Assembly: GCA_016946835.1 (NCBI GenBank)
Contig: JACVTC010000023.1
Coordinates: forward strand, 744,501 to 808,500
Direction: 5' to 3'
DNA: 64,000 nt
DNA from: Neocallimastix lanati (nom. inval.)
Taxonomy: Eukaryota > Neocallimastigomycota > Neocallimastigomycetes > Neocallimastigales > Neocallimastigaceae
Shown here: piece after piece, positions 38,251-51,024 of the stretch
Position numbering within the stretch: position 1 is the first letter of the stretch
How the letters are laid out: each line of letters begins with the position of its first letter
The notes under the pieces: model-generated
What the model was told of the DNA's origin: nothing
Database searches by the model: none
What the model saw: the letters and a program-made list of their open reading frames with translations, nothing else
Position numbers and translations under genes: made by a program

Positions 38251-39831
38251 AATGAACATATTTTTTTTTTTTTTTTTTTTTTTTTAATCAACTAAATTAA
38301 CATTCATTATACATTTATAACCAAAGTCAAATATATAAAATAGAAATGAAAATAAAAGAAATTGAATGAGATATAATATTCCATATTTTTCTTTAGTAAA
38401 TATAATCATCTTACTTAAATTTAATAAACAAATGAGGTATTGTTTAGAGTCCAAAATATTTTATTAATAAAATTTGAACAACAATTCCATTTTTTCTTTT
38501 TGTCTATTGCTAAGAATAATTTTCTACAACATTCTGCAGTTGATGTAAAAATAACATAATTTTATTTTCGCTGTAAACTTATTTAATGTTTAATCTTTTA
38601 GTATTATTTATTTTTTATTGTTGCTGATTTTTTTTTTTTTTTTTTTGATTGTAAATTATATGTATAATTTAATAAAAATAAATAAACAAAAAAAAAAAAA
38701 AAACAAAAAAGTAATTAATTAATCATCCAATATTTATATATATATTTTTTATAATAGTTTAATAACACATTATAATCATTTCGTATGTTATTTTTATATA
38801 TATGATAATTTTGATAATTATTACTATTTTAATATAAAGTCTGACATATATGTAATATTTAGCAATATAACTATAGATATAATTATCATATTTATTTTTT
38901 TAACTGTGATATAAAATATAAAATATTATGTTTACTAATGCATATGGTATATTAATAAAATATAATCTCATTATTCTTTCATTGAATAATTAAAAAAAAT
39001 AATAATCCAAGTAAATTATATTTATTAAAAAAAAGATATACATTATATTTTTAGATAAGCTCAACTATTAATGCTCAATAATGTACAAAGATTCTTTTAA
39101 TGAAAATTTTATTTTTTTAACATAAAATTTAATAAAAAATTATTATTATTTAAAATAATAAATTTAATTACACTAAAATAAAAATTTTCTTTTACTTTTT
39201 ATTTATTAAAATATTCCTTTTTATAAATTAACTTCCCTATGTTATATTTACAAAACCAGATATTATAAATTTATAAAATTTTATCTTTTTTTCTTTTTTC
39301 TTTTTTTTTTTTTTTTTTTAAATTCATACTAGGAATCCTTTATTTTCAATTTTTTTATTCTTTTTATATAAAATAATTTTTTAATTATTAGTATATTAGT
39401 ATATTAATATTAATGTATTTATTTAATCTCTTTTTTATTATAAAAGATTAAATTAATATTTGATTTAATTAATATCAAATAAATTTTATAATATATAACT
39501 AAAATTTCATGCATTTCATACGAAAAATTTATTTTTGTAATTTTGATGAAAGGAATTTTAGTATTTGAAAATCTATCATATATTATTTTTTTAAATTAAC
39601 ATTCAGAAAGGGGAAAAATGAATTATGATATTTAAATTTTATTGTTTATTATAATAATTAAATATTGAAATTTTTATTATTGAAGAGGATAATATAAAAA
39701 CTTTTATTATAATAGTATTATTAATTATTTAATATATTATTCTATTTTTAATATTTGAAAATTCTTCTTTTAGTTCTAATATTAATGTTTTTATTATTAC
39801 TTTTTATTATTTAGTAATTATTAATCACTTG

Positions 39832-39878
<47 letters not shown>

Positions 39879-40885
39879 CATTGAATAAATTCATTGATTT
39901 ACAGTATTTACAGTATATGAAATAACAGTATAATTTTAAAAAAAAAAAAGTATTTAATAGTAACTGTTGATGATAATATAATTTCTCTTGAATAATATAC
40001 AATAAAATATTGAAAGTATTAATTAAATTAAATTAATATTAGTTGACATTTATTAATTGTATATGTATTTATATATCTAATTAAAAAATAAGATCTAATA
40101 GATGGAGAAAATAATATTAAAATATAGTGATAATATTTAGATGATTTAATAATTCGTTATATATGATTATATAAATACATGAAAAAGAAAAAGAAAGAAT
40201 AATCTGTAATAAAAAATAATAAAATTTAACAAATATATATTCTATAAAAATAAATTCAAATAATATATATATTTTAAATACTTTTCTTTTTTTATTGATT
40301 CAAATTTAATTAACAATAATTTATTATTAAATCAAAATGTTAAAATTTATTAGTAATAATTTATAATATATTATATTTACTATATTATATTTACTAATTA
40401 CTAATACATTTATAATTTATATAAATATTATGTTGGTTTATACTATATTATATTAATTTACACTTATTTCTTAATTATTATATACAATTTTTACAGACAT
40501 GTATATATTCATTTTTATCAAAAAAAAAAAACAAAAAAAAAAAAAATTTTTTTTAATATATATCAGTAATAGAATAATAATCATAATTATAATAATAGTA
40601 CTAATAATATATAATAATAATGAATCATTTATCTTTTAAATATTTGTATATTTTATGATAGAAAACATTATATGATAAAATAAATTATTAATTAAATGAA
40701 TAATTTCATATTTAATATTTTATATTCTATTTTATATTCTATTTTATATTCTATTTTATCATTTTATTCATTTTTTTTAAATGATATTTTATACTATCAT
40801 TTTATTCAATCATATATATAATTTTCTATCTTGTATTCTATTTTGTATTCTATTTTGAGTATTTTTTCTTTTTGTTTTAATTGTA

Positions 40886-42115
40886 TCATTCTTTTTGTTG
40901 TTCATTTAAAAATCCAAATTGTGGTGAAAGTGTTTTTTCACTATCTGGTGATGGTAAATATAATGTTGATGGTGAAGTTTTAATATTTGTAGTATAATTT
41001 TTTATAATACTTCTACTTTTAGTTATGGTGGTAGAATTGTTATAAGCAGTAGGTGAGTAATTAAATGTCATATTGGAATTTGGACTTAAACTTGTAAACG
41101 AAGCATTACAATTTAATGGCTTTAAATTATTGTTTATATCAATTGAAATATTACCATTGGTTTTAAATGCTGAAGTTCCATTGTTATATCCACAATTGTG
41201 ATAATTAGAATTCGATGGAAACTTTGAATTAGATTCATTAGTAGAATTGAAAGAACTTGAATTAGCACCATATTTAAAAAGAAGTGCGTCTGATGCTAAA
41301 ATTAATACGAAAGAAGATTTCAAACAATGAAATGGAGTAACAATTGTTGAAGGAATGTAATCTTCAACTATACCTGAATTAGTAATAATATTTAATATTG
41401 AAAGTGAAAAACCAACAATATCAACAGCAACTAAAATAGTGTAGCTTGAGTGTTTAATATAATTGGAAATGTTAGAAGTATTAAAAGATTGGGTAGTGTT
41501 ATGTTTGTAAACATAATATAGAATAGATACAGTACATATAAGATCAGCAATTGCCATGATGAAGAAAGCATAGCCATGATATTTTTTAATATTATCACTT
41601 TGTAAACAACCAATATTCATACGTTCATAGCCTATTAGTAATCTTATAAAAGAAAATGGGATAAAAAGACCAATAATAGTATAATAGATGGCATTAGCCA
41701 TTTTTCCTTTTGCAAATGCTTTCATTTTAGTTAAATTTAAGAATGGAATTGCATATTCACATGGAATCCAGAAAACTTCATCAATAAGAAAAGGTATTAC
41801 TTTGTAGATTTTATTTTTTTGATTATCTTGACAAATATAAGCTACTGTAGCATTTTCAAGAACACCACCTAGTAGACCAGCTAATGAAGCGTAGAATAAA
41901 ATTTTCCAATATTTTCCTTTGCCAATATTTATATACATAATAAAAACAATGATAAACTGTATACAATTTGTATAGAAAAAGGAATCTTGAAATTGACTAA
42001 AGAAACCATAGGATGCATTTTTATAATTTTTACCATAGCAAGTACCAGCTTTTTGACTAAATCTATTCATTACACTACCTGATGATTGTAAAAAACTTAA
42101 TCCTTGCCTGTCCAT
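40886..42115 (-). CDS. Seven-TM membrane protein, family member A
   Basis: 409 aa, intronless; function unknown. Seven hydrophobic segments can be placed at about residues 46-66, 72-95, 103-127, 141-163, 180-203, 223-246 and 255-282. A 127-residue Ser/Asn-rich tail follows. It shares conserved blocks with the protein at 49873-51024: NxGKGKYWKxLFY, E-x-FWIxxExxIPxLNLxKM, HGxAFxxMAxADLICxxxILY, FNTSNIxxYIKxSSY, and PFHxxKSxFxLILASDALLFKY. The tail keeps the motif SIIKNYT in both. The topology fits a receptor or sensory protein, but no known GPCR or rhodopsin signature (such as DRY or NPxxY) is evident. Its paralogue lies 7.7 kb away in the opposite orientation. Confidence 0.85.
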   Translation of the reverse strand: MDRQGLSFLQSSGSVMNRFSQKAGTCYGKNYKNASYGFFSQFQDSFFYTNCIQFIIVFIMYINIGKGKYWKILFYASLAGLLGGVLENATVAYICQDNQKNKIYKVIPFLIDEVFWIPCEYAIPFLNLTKMKAFAKGKMANAIYYTIIGLFIPFSFIRLLIGYERMNIGCLQSDNIKKYHGYAFFIMAIADLICTVSILYYVYKHNTTQSFNTSNISNYIKHSSYTILVAVDIVGFSLSILNIITNSGIVEDYIPSTIVTPFHCLKSSFVLILASDALLFKYGANSSSFNSTNESNSKFPSNSNYHNCGYNNGTSAFKTNGNISIDINNNLKPLNCNASFTSLSPNSNMTFNYSPTAYNNSTTITKSRSIIKNYTTNIKTSPSTLYLPSPDSEKTLSPQFGFLNEQQKE

Positions 42116-43479
42116 TTCAATATTTTTAAATATATTATTTATAATACTACAATATTTAATTACAATATATTTTTAATTATACTTTTATTTGTAAATTTAC
42201 TATTTAATAAAAATATAAAAATAATTAAATTGTATATTTAATTTTAGTTATATTCTTTAAAATAATATTTTAATTTTATTATTACTTTTTTATAAAATTT
42301 AGTAAAATACAAATTAAGTAATTCAAAATAAAATTTAATAAAATTTTATAATGATAATAGTCATAACAGTAATAATAATAAATAAATAATTAAAAAAAAA
42401 AAAAAAAAAAAAAAAAAGAAAAACTTTTTACTATTTTATATCTTTTTTAATAATAATTATTGAAAAATATAAAGCTTTTTATTATAACAATAAAAACATA
42501 TAAAAATTATTTAGATTTTAATTATTTTAAATTAATAATAGTAAACAAAAATATACTTTAATAAAAAGTACAAAGAGTTCATTTATCTTTAATGTCTTTC
42601 ATTGTTTATTTAAATTAATAATCTACTTTCAAATATTTTCCTTATGATTTTTTTTTTTAAACTTTAATATTAATTAAAAATAATAATATATATATACATA
42701 TAATAGAGGATAAATTTTAAAAAATTATAAAATACAGTTAATAGGATTGATTAAAATATATATTTTTTTAATGTTGATACTAAATATAAAAATAGACTGT
42801 ATTGAATCAAACAATAGAAAAAATATATTTGTTTATATTGTAATTTTTTTTTTAATATAAATTATAATATTATAATTGAAATTACAATTATATTAAATAT
42901 TATTATTAAAATAATAAAATAATAAAATAATATAAATATTTATTATAAAATTTGAAAAATTCATATGGAAAATTTTTTTTTAATTTTATTATAATTCCAA
43001 TTTAAATATTTAACTTTAAATATAATATATCTTTATAATTATATATTAAATTTTAAAATTTTTACTTTGTCCTTTTTAATTTGTATTAATAATTTGATTT
43101 TTTTTATTAAAATTTAAATTATCAAAATTAATATAATAAAAAAATAAATATATGCGGCATATTGTAACAATATATACAATATAAATATTTTTTTTTTTTA
43201 AATTTAAATATATATATAATTTTTTTACTATTAAAAATATTAAGAATAGTGTTTTACATCAACTATATGAACCAATAATGTTTGAATATTAAATTATTTA
43301 ATTTTTTTTTACTTTTATAAACAGATTAATTTCCATAATTATCTATAATTAATAATAAAGTTCAAAAAAAAAAAAATATTAATTCTTTTAAAAGAAAAGA
43401 TGAAAAAAAAAATTTTTTTTTTATTACATTTATAGTGGTTTGTGTAATTAAAATTAATTTAATTAGATAAAATTAAATA

Positions 43480-44610
43480 TGAGTGTGGGAAAAGTTTCAT
43501 TTCGCAAAATTTTAATAAATAGATAAATAAATAATAAAATAAATAAATAAATAAATAATAAAAAAATAAAAAAAAAAAAAAATTATAAAATATAAAATAA
43601 AAAATAAAAAAAATATAAAATAAAAAATAAAAAAAAAAAATAAAATATAAAAATATAAAATATAAAAATAAAAAATAAAAATATGAAATATAAAATAAAA
43701 TATAAAAAATAAAAAATAAAAAAAATATAAAATAAAAAAATATAAAATAAAATAAAAAATAAAAAATAAAAAATAAAAAATAAAAAATAAAAAAAAAAAA
43801 AAAATAAAAAATAAAATATAAAAATATAAAATATAAAATAAAAAAATAAAAAAAAATAAAATATAAAAATATAAAATATAAAATATAAAATATAAAATAT
43901 AAAATATAAAATATAAAATATAAAATATAAAATATAAAATATAAAATATAAAATATAAAATATAAAATATAAAATATAAAATATAAAATATAGAAATATA
44001 AAATATAAAATATAAAATAAAAATAAAAAAAAAAAATAAAAAAAAAAATAAAAAAAAAAATAAAAAAAATATAAAATATAAAATATAAAATATAAAATAA
44101 AAAATAAAAAAAAATAGATACTATTAAAATCATCCTAACTTTGTGCTACTTTTAACTCCCTTTTTTATGATGTCCTCATCTTTTTTTTTTTTTTTTTTTT
44201 ACTGAATTATTTAAAATATTTCTTTTATTAAAAAAATTTATTAGTAATTTAAGATTTTTTTAAAATACTGCACAAGGACTTAAAAGGTGCAAAATGATCA
44301 ATTAATTATTTATATATTATTTTTTAATCTTTATAATAATTATTTTTTAATTATTTTTAATTTTAATAGTTATATTTTAAATTATTATCCTTTACATCTT
44401 TTAAATTATTAATACTTATTTATATATATATATAAATTTATTTGTTTTATTATTAATTTATTTATTTATTAACTTTAAATTTTTTTTTTTATGAAATGAA
44501 ACTTTTCTGAAATGAAATTTTGAAAAATGAAACTTTTTATGTAATGTAAATTTTCCGAAATGAAACTTTCTGAAATGAAATTTTTCGAAATGCATCTCCC
44601 CATCCCCCAT
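43480..44610. mobile_element. Fold-back element 2, diverged arms around an AAAATAT core
   Basis: The left end reads gagtgtgggaaaagtttcatttcgcaaaa (43482-43510). The right arm (about 44495-44605) contains repeated gaaatgaaactttt / cgaaatg units and ends cgaaatgcatctccccatccccc. Reversed, the right end is gggatggggagatgcatttcg, which parallels the left ends of this element and of element 1 (10890-11245). Between the arms lie a long ATAAAAT tandem array (43590-44115) and A/T DNA. The left arm is short. The structure matches element 1 with a drifted unit (ttTCATTTCGnAAAa instead of TTGCATTTCGCCAA). Confidence 0.5.
43590..44115. repeat. ATAAAAT/AAAAT tandem array
   Basis: Seven-bp ATAAAAT units are most regular at about 43860-44020; five- and six-bp variants flank them. 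It lies inside fold-back element 2. The 224-codon Phe/Tyr/Leu/Ile frame on the minus strand is merely its translation. Confidence 0.9.
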
Positions 44611-44941
44611 TAAATATATATAATTAATATAATAATAATGCTTAGAACTATTGATTTAATGATACAAAGAATATAATTTTATATAAGCTAATGCATGCGT
44701 AAGATATATATATTAACAATAAAGCATAGTATTTATATATATAACTTTAGCATATATTCTAGATAGTTTACTATATCAAAATATCAAAACTATCAACGTT
44801 AACATATATTTTAACATATATCTGTATAATATTTATATATTAAACAATAACAGCATAAATAAGTAAACTAAGCATAACATATATATAATTTAATTAAATA
44901 ATAACATAATAGCATATTAATATATAATATAGCATTATAGC

Positions 44942-45073
44942 GTAGTTTGATAAAAACATTTGAATTTATTTAATATTATTGCTATATTGTTATATTGATT
45001 CAAATATCTAAACTATGCAATATAATGTTATAGCAATAATATTAAATAAATTCAAATATTTTTATCAAAGTAC
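44942..45073. repeat. Long hairpin, ~56-bp arms, ~20-nt loop
   Basis: 44942-44997 pairs with 45018-45073 with about five mismatches. The shared core is tttgaatttatttaatatta and neighbouring bases. Non-coding. It is an older member of the same hairpin class as 536-633. Confidence 0.8.
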
Positions 45074-45378
45074 TATTATTTTAAATAAACAATCTCTTTT
45101 TAAAACGTATTTAAAACTTTAATAAATAGATTTGATATTTTAATTAACTTCACTTAATAATAAATAAAGTTTACCCATTAATTTTAATATTAAATTAAGT
45201 TTAACTATTTCAGAAAATTATATTTCAATTCATTAAATTAAATAATTATACATTAAATATAATGTATAAATAATACAAAAAGTATTCGGAAATTTACATT
45301 TTGTAATATGACTTTTATTTTAATGTAATATAACTCTATAATTTTTTAATTTTACAATATTTCTAATGCAATTATAAG

Positions 45379-45379
<1 letters not shown>

Positions 45380-45477
<98 letters not shown>

Positions 45478-45480
45478 ATA
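45380..45480. repeat. AAAT tetranucleotide microsatellite
   Basis: About 25 uninterrupted taaa/aaat units. Confidence 0.95.
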
Positions 45481-45574
45481 GTTTGTTATAAATAAATAAT
45501 AAATTATTAAATATACATAATTATATAATTTTTTTTTTAATATTTTACAAAATAAAATATTTTCTTAAAAATGA

Positions 45575-45606
<32 letters not shown>

Positions 45607-46184
45607 CTGAAAAATTAATACTAATTTATTTAGAAAAAATAATTAAATAAATAATTAAATATAAATAGTAACTAATATATATATCTAATAATTCTTTATA
45701 ATTAAAAAAGTAATAATTAATATTAATTTATTTATAATAAATAATTATATATATAATAAATAATTTATAAAATAAATATGTATAAATTATTTATGTTTAA
45801 CATTTAAAAAAAGGATATGTTCTTAAACACTTTATAGTTAAAAAGAATGAATAATTAATTTCAATTTATTCCCAATGAATAATTAAATTAATAATAATTA
45901 ACTAAATCAAATAATTGAATATAAATAAAAAATAATTATAAAAAATATTTATTTAAAAATATAATATATATATAATTAAAAAAAAAAACTAAATAATTAA
46001 AAAAACTAATTTATAAATAATTAAATAGTAAATAATTTAATATTAATAATAAAATATAAAGAAAATATTTTATTTTTTAAAAATTATAAAATAAAATATT
46101 TATTTAAATGCCTTTAAACTATTTATTTATTTAAATATATTTAATTAAATATTTAATTAATAAAATTTATTATAAAATCATTAC

Positions 46185-46625
46185 GAACTTACCTTTTATA
46201 AATCCTGAATATATATTTGATATTCATAATAAAAATAAGTATAATACAAATAAAAACAATTTTTGAAATTTTTAGAATATTTTAGAAAAAATTATTTAAA
46301 AAACTATAAAAACCGGAATTATTATAACAATATGAAACATATTACAAATAATGCATCAGAATTTCTTACAAATTATTTAAAATAATTTAATTTCAAAGAA
46401 AAGTACTTATTTTTATAAATTAATATATGCGTTGAAAAAAGAAAAATCTTTATCTTATAATAATTACGAAAGGAAAAATGGAGGAATTTGAAAAAAAAAG
46501 AGTTTAGGAATAATTGATGATATAAATATTTTAATTGAAAATTACAAGTCTATTGAATACAAATTAACTGATAATGAAAATCCTAGAAATGATATTGATA
46601 AATTATAGTTTATAAATATTTAATT
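46185..46625 (+). pseudogene. Transposase-like relic, copy 2
   Basis: Across broken frames the order is FINPEYIFDIHNKNK, then (another frame) RNYYNNMKHITNNASEFL, FYKLIYALKKEKSLSYNNYERKMEEFEKK, and GIIDDINILIENYKSIEYKL. Copy 1 at 9960-10440 shows the same order (NPEYLYDIYSKIK, WNYYDNIEHITNNVSESF, EEIKVLVKHYK). Stops and A-run shifts abolish function. A MULE-like DDE transposase is a tentative identification based on the NN-(S/A)-ES pattern. Confidence 0.5.
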
Positions 46626-47369
46626 TTAATTTTATATGTATTGATTTGTTGTAAATAAATAAGAAATGACAGAGTAATGATTAAATGAAAAAGTTCATTA
46701 GAATTCTGCAGTAAAAAATTATTATTAATAGTCAAAATTATTCTTCATCAAAACCTATTTTTGTATTTTGAAAAAATTTAATTAAAAAAAAAAAGAAATA
46801 TCAAAATACTTTATCATTAAATATATTTAAATAATTATTTTATCATTATTTTTATATTTTTATTAATAACTTTATATATTAAATATAAGTTAAAAATATA
46901 AGTTAATAAATAGAACAAAAAATTATTTCAAAATCATTAAGACTTCATTAAAATATAATAATTATAGATAATAATTATAAAAAAAAATCAATTAATTCTT
47001 TGTGAGATTATTACTGTAATAAATATTAATTATAATGAAAATAACAATAAAAAAAGGTATAATTTTTAAAAAATATTATTATTATCCTCTTTTCTTATTT
47101 TTCCTTTTTTTTTGAAAAATAATTAGCAATTAATTATATAAAATAAATTAATATTTATTAAAAATAAGAAATTATAATGAAAATAACAATAAAATTATTA
47201 TCAAAATGGTATATATTAAAAATTTTTTATTAATTAAATTAAAAATTATTTATTTACTATTGGAATATTAAGAAAACAATAAATAATAGTAAAATTAAAG
47301 AAATGAAATAAATAAATAATCAATAATCAATAATAGAAAATTAAATAATTTTCTATGAATTTTTTTTTA

Positions 47370-47460
47370 TAGATTGAAGACTTGTCTCCCTCATATATTA
47401 ATATGGATGTATGTTTAACTGCCATACCAGTACTGCGTTGACGCTCGCATAATTTTCTAT
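47370..47460. other. GC-richer island, possible RNA gene or repeat
   Basis: About 85 bp of balanced composition with no frame, flanked on both sides by a copy of ataattttctatgaa (47345-47359 and 47449-47463). It contains gcgttgacgctc, similar to gcgttaacgctc at 17658-17672. The flanking 15-bp repeat could be a target duplication of a small inserted element. Not matched to any RNA family I know. Confidence 0.4.
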
Positions 47461-47611
47461 GAAAAGAAAAAAAAAATAGTATCTAAAATAAAGAAAAAAA
47501 AAAATAAACAATGAATTATTTTAAATAGATTTAAAAATGTATTAAAATATATAAATAATATGATCAATATTTTAATAAATAAATATAGAAGCTTAATAAA
47601 TAGTAATAATA

Positions 47612-47687
47612 ATTATAATACTAATACTAATACTAATACTAATACTAATACTAATACTAATACTAATACTAATACTAATACTAATAC

Positions 47688-47692
<5 letters not shown>
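47612..47692. repeat. ACTAAT hexanucleotide microsatellite
   Basis: About 13 units of actaat, then AAT units to about 47717. Confidence 0.95.
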
Positions 47693-47720
<28 letters not shown>

Positions 47721-48064
47721 TTAATATTAAAATAATAATAAAAGAAGTAATAAAAATAGTAACATATTAATGAATAAATAAAATAAATAAAACCAATAAA
47801 ATTAATAAAAATAATAAAATATAATATTAAGACATAAATTAAGAATAAATTCAAACAGCTATAAATATATATATAAAAGGAAAATTAAAGAATAAAGTAT
47901 TATTTTTTAATAAAGGAAAATACTAAAAAATAAAAATGAAAATTTTGGAGTGATAAAAAACAATAGAGAACAAATAAAAAATGAAATATTTAAAAAAAAT
48001 AGAATAAAGAAAGTAATAAAATAAATGAAATAAAGAATACAATAAAAAAGAAAAGAAAAAAATA

Positions 48065-48098
<34 letters not shown>

Positions 48099-49476
48099 TA
48101 AAAAAAAGGAAAAAAAAAATAATTAAATCATTAATTAAACTTTATTATTATTAATTATTTTATTACAAAATAATGTTCAGTAATTATTGTAAAATGCTTA
48201 GCAAAATAATTAATTCCAATACACAAAATTTAACAATTTATATATTTATGTAATTTAATATATTATAAATATATTAATATATAAATATAAATTACATAAT
48301 TGGAGATATTAATTTATTATTACTAATATATAATTTAATTAATAATTAATATACATATAAAGTTGTTTCACTTTTGGTATATTATTTCAATTATTAATGT
48401 TAAAAAACATGTTTTATTTTTATTTTTTTATTTTTGATAACATAAATAAATTAAATGATGAAATTTATAGTTGTTATGTATACTTATTTTATATTCATGT
48501 CCTATTTTTATATTTATTTAGAACGGTTATTTATAAAACCGAAAAATTGCCATCTTTTATTATGGTGATAAATATTTATGTTTTATATTTTATTGTAACA
48601 ATTTCTTATATAGTACAAGAACAGATCTTGTGAGTGTAAGGAAAATAAAATTTCATGTAAATTCTTTGTTTTTAACTTTAATTATTATTATTATTATTAG
48701 TATAATTCTACAAGTAAGAAAAAAATTAATATTAATAAATAAATGAGTAATAAATGAATAATAAATATATAATAAAATAATATTGAAAATTAATTATAAT
48801 TATAAATTTTGTAAATTGTTATAATTAATAATATAATTAAAAACATAAATATAATTATAAATAATATAAATAATATATAATCTTTTTTCTTATATATATT
48901 ATATATATATATACATATAGTTTTTTCTGGAATTTTTACAAATTCTAAAAAGAATTAATACTATGTATAACTATACTTATTTTTTAGATATATTATTAAT
49001 TTTAATTTTCTTTTAAAAAATTTTTTTTTCCATAAATAATTAATTATAAATATTACATAACAATAATTTTTTTTTTTTTTTTTTTTAATTAATAAAAGTA
49101 CAACTAATAATTAAGTTTGTTAATAAAGTTTTATTGTTAAACTTTATTCAATAATTTTTTTTAAAGTTTTCAAAAATAAAAAAGGTCTTATTAAGAATTA
49201 AAGAATAAATTGTGTTACTCCAAACCTTAAGTATTATCGCTTTGAAATTATTTGTGTAATAATTTATTTCCTATCATGCTAACATAAAATAAATTAAAAA
49301 AAAAAAAAAGTTTCTTCATTTTGTATTATTTAACTTTATGATAAATATTAAAGTTATTATTTTATATTTTAACTAAAAATTAATTGGTTCTTTTTATTTA
49401 TAAAAAAAAAAAAAAATTATATAAATTTGAAATAAATGTACTAACTATTTAAAATAAGTTTAAAGAAATTCTTAAT

Positions 49477-49508
<32 letters not shown>

Positions 49509-49872
49509 CAAATTTATATCTATTATTATTAATGAAAAAATATTAAAAAAAGAAACAGTGAACATTAAATTCTTTTTATAAATATCAAAAGAAATATATA
49601 AATAAAAAAAAATTATATGAGGTTATAATCATTATAATTTTAAATAGTCATTAATATATGATATAAAAATATAAAATTTATTTATAAAGAATAAAGAAAA
49701 AAATATTATATTTTATATAGTATTAACAATTTAAATAACAAACAAATTCATAAAAAAAAATAAATAAAACAAAAAATAAATAATATAAAAGTAAATAATA
49801 AAAAAGTAAATAATATAAAAATAAATAATATAAAAATATTTAATATAAAAAAATTACTATTTGAAAAAAAAA

Positions 49873-51024
49873 ATGGGTAAAAGTTCTTATACATATGAAG
49901 AACCAACAGGTTTTCATAGATTTAATTCAAATTATAACACTTGTGATTCTAACAAACTTTACATAAATTTCTTTGATGGTCTCTTTAATAGATTTAAAGA
50001 TGCCTTTTTTTTTTCAAATGTTCTTCAATTTGCTTTAGTTGCTCTCATGTATTACAATGTTGGTAAAGGAAAATATTGGAAAGTATTATTTTACTCTTCC
50101 ATTTGTGGTATGATGGGAAGTCTAATTGAAACTGGTACTGTATCTTTTCTTTGCACTGAAAATAGAAAGGAAACTCCTTATACTAAAGTTTTTACATTTT
50201 TAATTGCAGAAATTTTCTGGATTTGTAATGAATTCTCTATTCCATACTTAAATTTAATCAAAATGAGAGCTTTCTCAAAAGATAAAACCGCAAAAATTAT
50301 CAGTTATATTGTCCTAGGTATATTCCCACTTTTTTCTATTTGTAGATTATGGATTGGTTACGTTCGTTCAAAGTATGGTGTACTGAATAGTTTCGATATT
50401 TCAAATTCCCATGGTATAGCTTTTGCTCTTATGGCTTTAGCCGACTTAATCTGTACATGTGGTATTCTATATTTTGTAAAAAAAAATAATCAAAAAGAGT
50501 TTAATACTTCCAATATTAACCATTATATTAAACGCTCAAGTTATATTATTTTAATTTGCGTTGATTTAATTAGTATTTTACTCGCAATTATTTGTTTCCT
50601 TCCATATTTTTTCAGTTTTGTTCCAGACAGTGTTACATTACCATTCCATAGTGTAAAGAGTGCATTCATTTTAATCTTAGCTTCTGATGCCCTCTTATTC
50701 AAATATGAAGTTAATAGTAGTTATATGCAAAATTCAAGTAGTCAGTATAATAAATATGGTACTGGTGAAAGTTATAGTATTAATAAATTTCATAATAATA
50801 ATAATATTGATAATTCATCATATAAATCTAAAAGTCAAAATAATAATAATAATACAATGATTAGTGTGGCACCATTTAACTACACATCATCAAGTTTTAA
50901 CGATGATTATCAACCAAAAAGTATAATAAAAAATTATACTAACTACTCCGGTATTCATATACCACAAGCAACATTGTTTGATTATCAAATAGATAATGAC
51001 AATAATAACTTTTACCGATATTGA
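49873..51024 (+). CDS. Seven-TM membrane protein, family member B
   Basis: 383 aa from the first ATG (an upstream in-frame TTG is ignored), intronless; function unknown. Hydrophobic segments lie at about residues 44-62, 70-94, 104-127, 140-163, 180-203, 222-246 and 250-277, followed by an Asn/Ser-rich tail of about 100 residues with poly-Asn. It is clearly paralogous to the protein at 40886-42115, with all TM blocks conserved, but the N-terminal 30 residues and tail have diverged apart from the motif SIIKNYT. Conservation of the membrane part and of one short tail motif suggests selection on both. The family may be lineage-specific. Confidence 0.85.
   Translation: MGKSSYTYEEPTGFHRFNSNYNTCDSNKLYINFFDGLFNRFKDAFFFSNVLQFALVALMYYNVGKGKYWKVLFYSSICGMMGSLIETGTVSFLCTENRKETPYTKVFTFLIAEIFWICNEFSIPYLNLIKMRAFSKDKTAKIISYIVLGIFPLFSICRLWIGYVRSKYGVLNSFDISNSHGIAFALMALADLICTCGILYFVKKNNQKEFNTSNINHYIKRSSYIILICVDLISILLAIICFLPYFFSFVPDSVTLPFHSVKSAFILILASDALLFKYEVNSSYMQNSSSQYNKYGTGESYSINKFHNNNNIDNSSYKSKSQNNNNNTMISVAPFNYTSSSFNDDYQPKSIIKNYTNYSGIHIPQATLFDYQIDNDNNNFYRY

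Larger units (their letters stand above)
42116..49872. other. Large AT-rich region between the two 7-TM paralogues
   Basis: No intact gene is seen. Recognisable items listed separately: fold-back element 2 (43480-44610), a long hairpin (44942-45073), an AAAT array (45380-45480), transposase-like relic copy 2 (46185-46625), a GC-richer island (47370-47460) and an ACTAAT array (47612-47692). A 78-codon frame from an ATG at 48397 has three hydrophobic stretches but no homologue I know and A/T-driven composition, so I do not call it a gene. Large A runs occur at 42393-42417, 48070-48098 and 49480-49507. Confidence 0.8.

Noticed and set aside
43459-44133. 224-codon Phe/Tyr/Leu/Ile frame on the minus strand
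   Set aside because: Translation of an ATAAAAT tandem array; no domain, and the frame is a by-product of the repeat unit.
48397-48633. 78-codon frame from an ATG with hydrophobic stretches
   Set aside because: Phe/Tyr/Ile-rich composition driven by A/T, no homologue recognised, no paralogue in the window. Possible but not supported.
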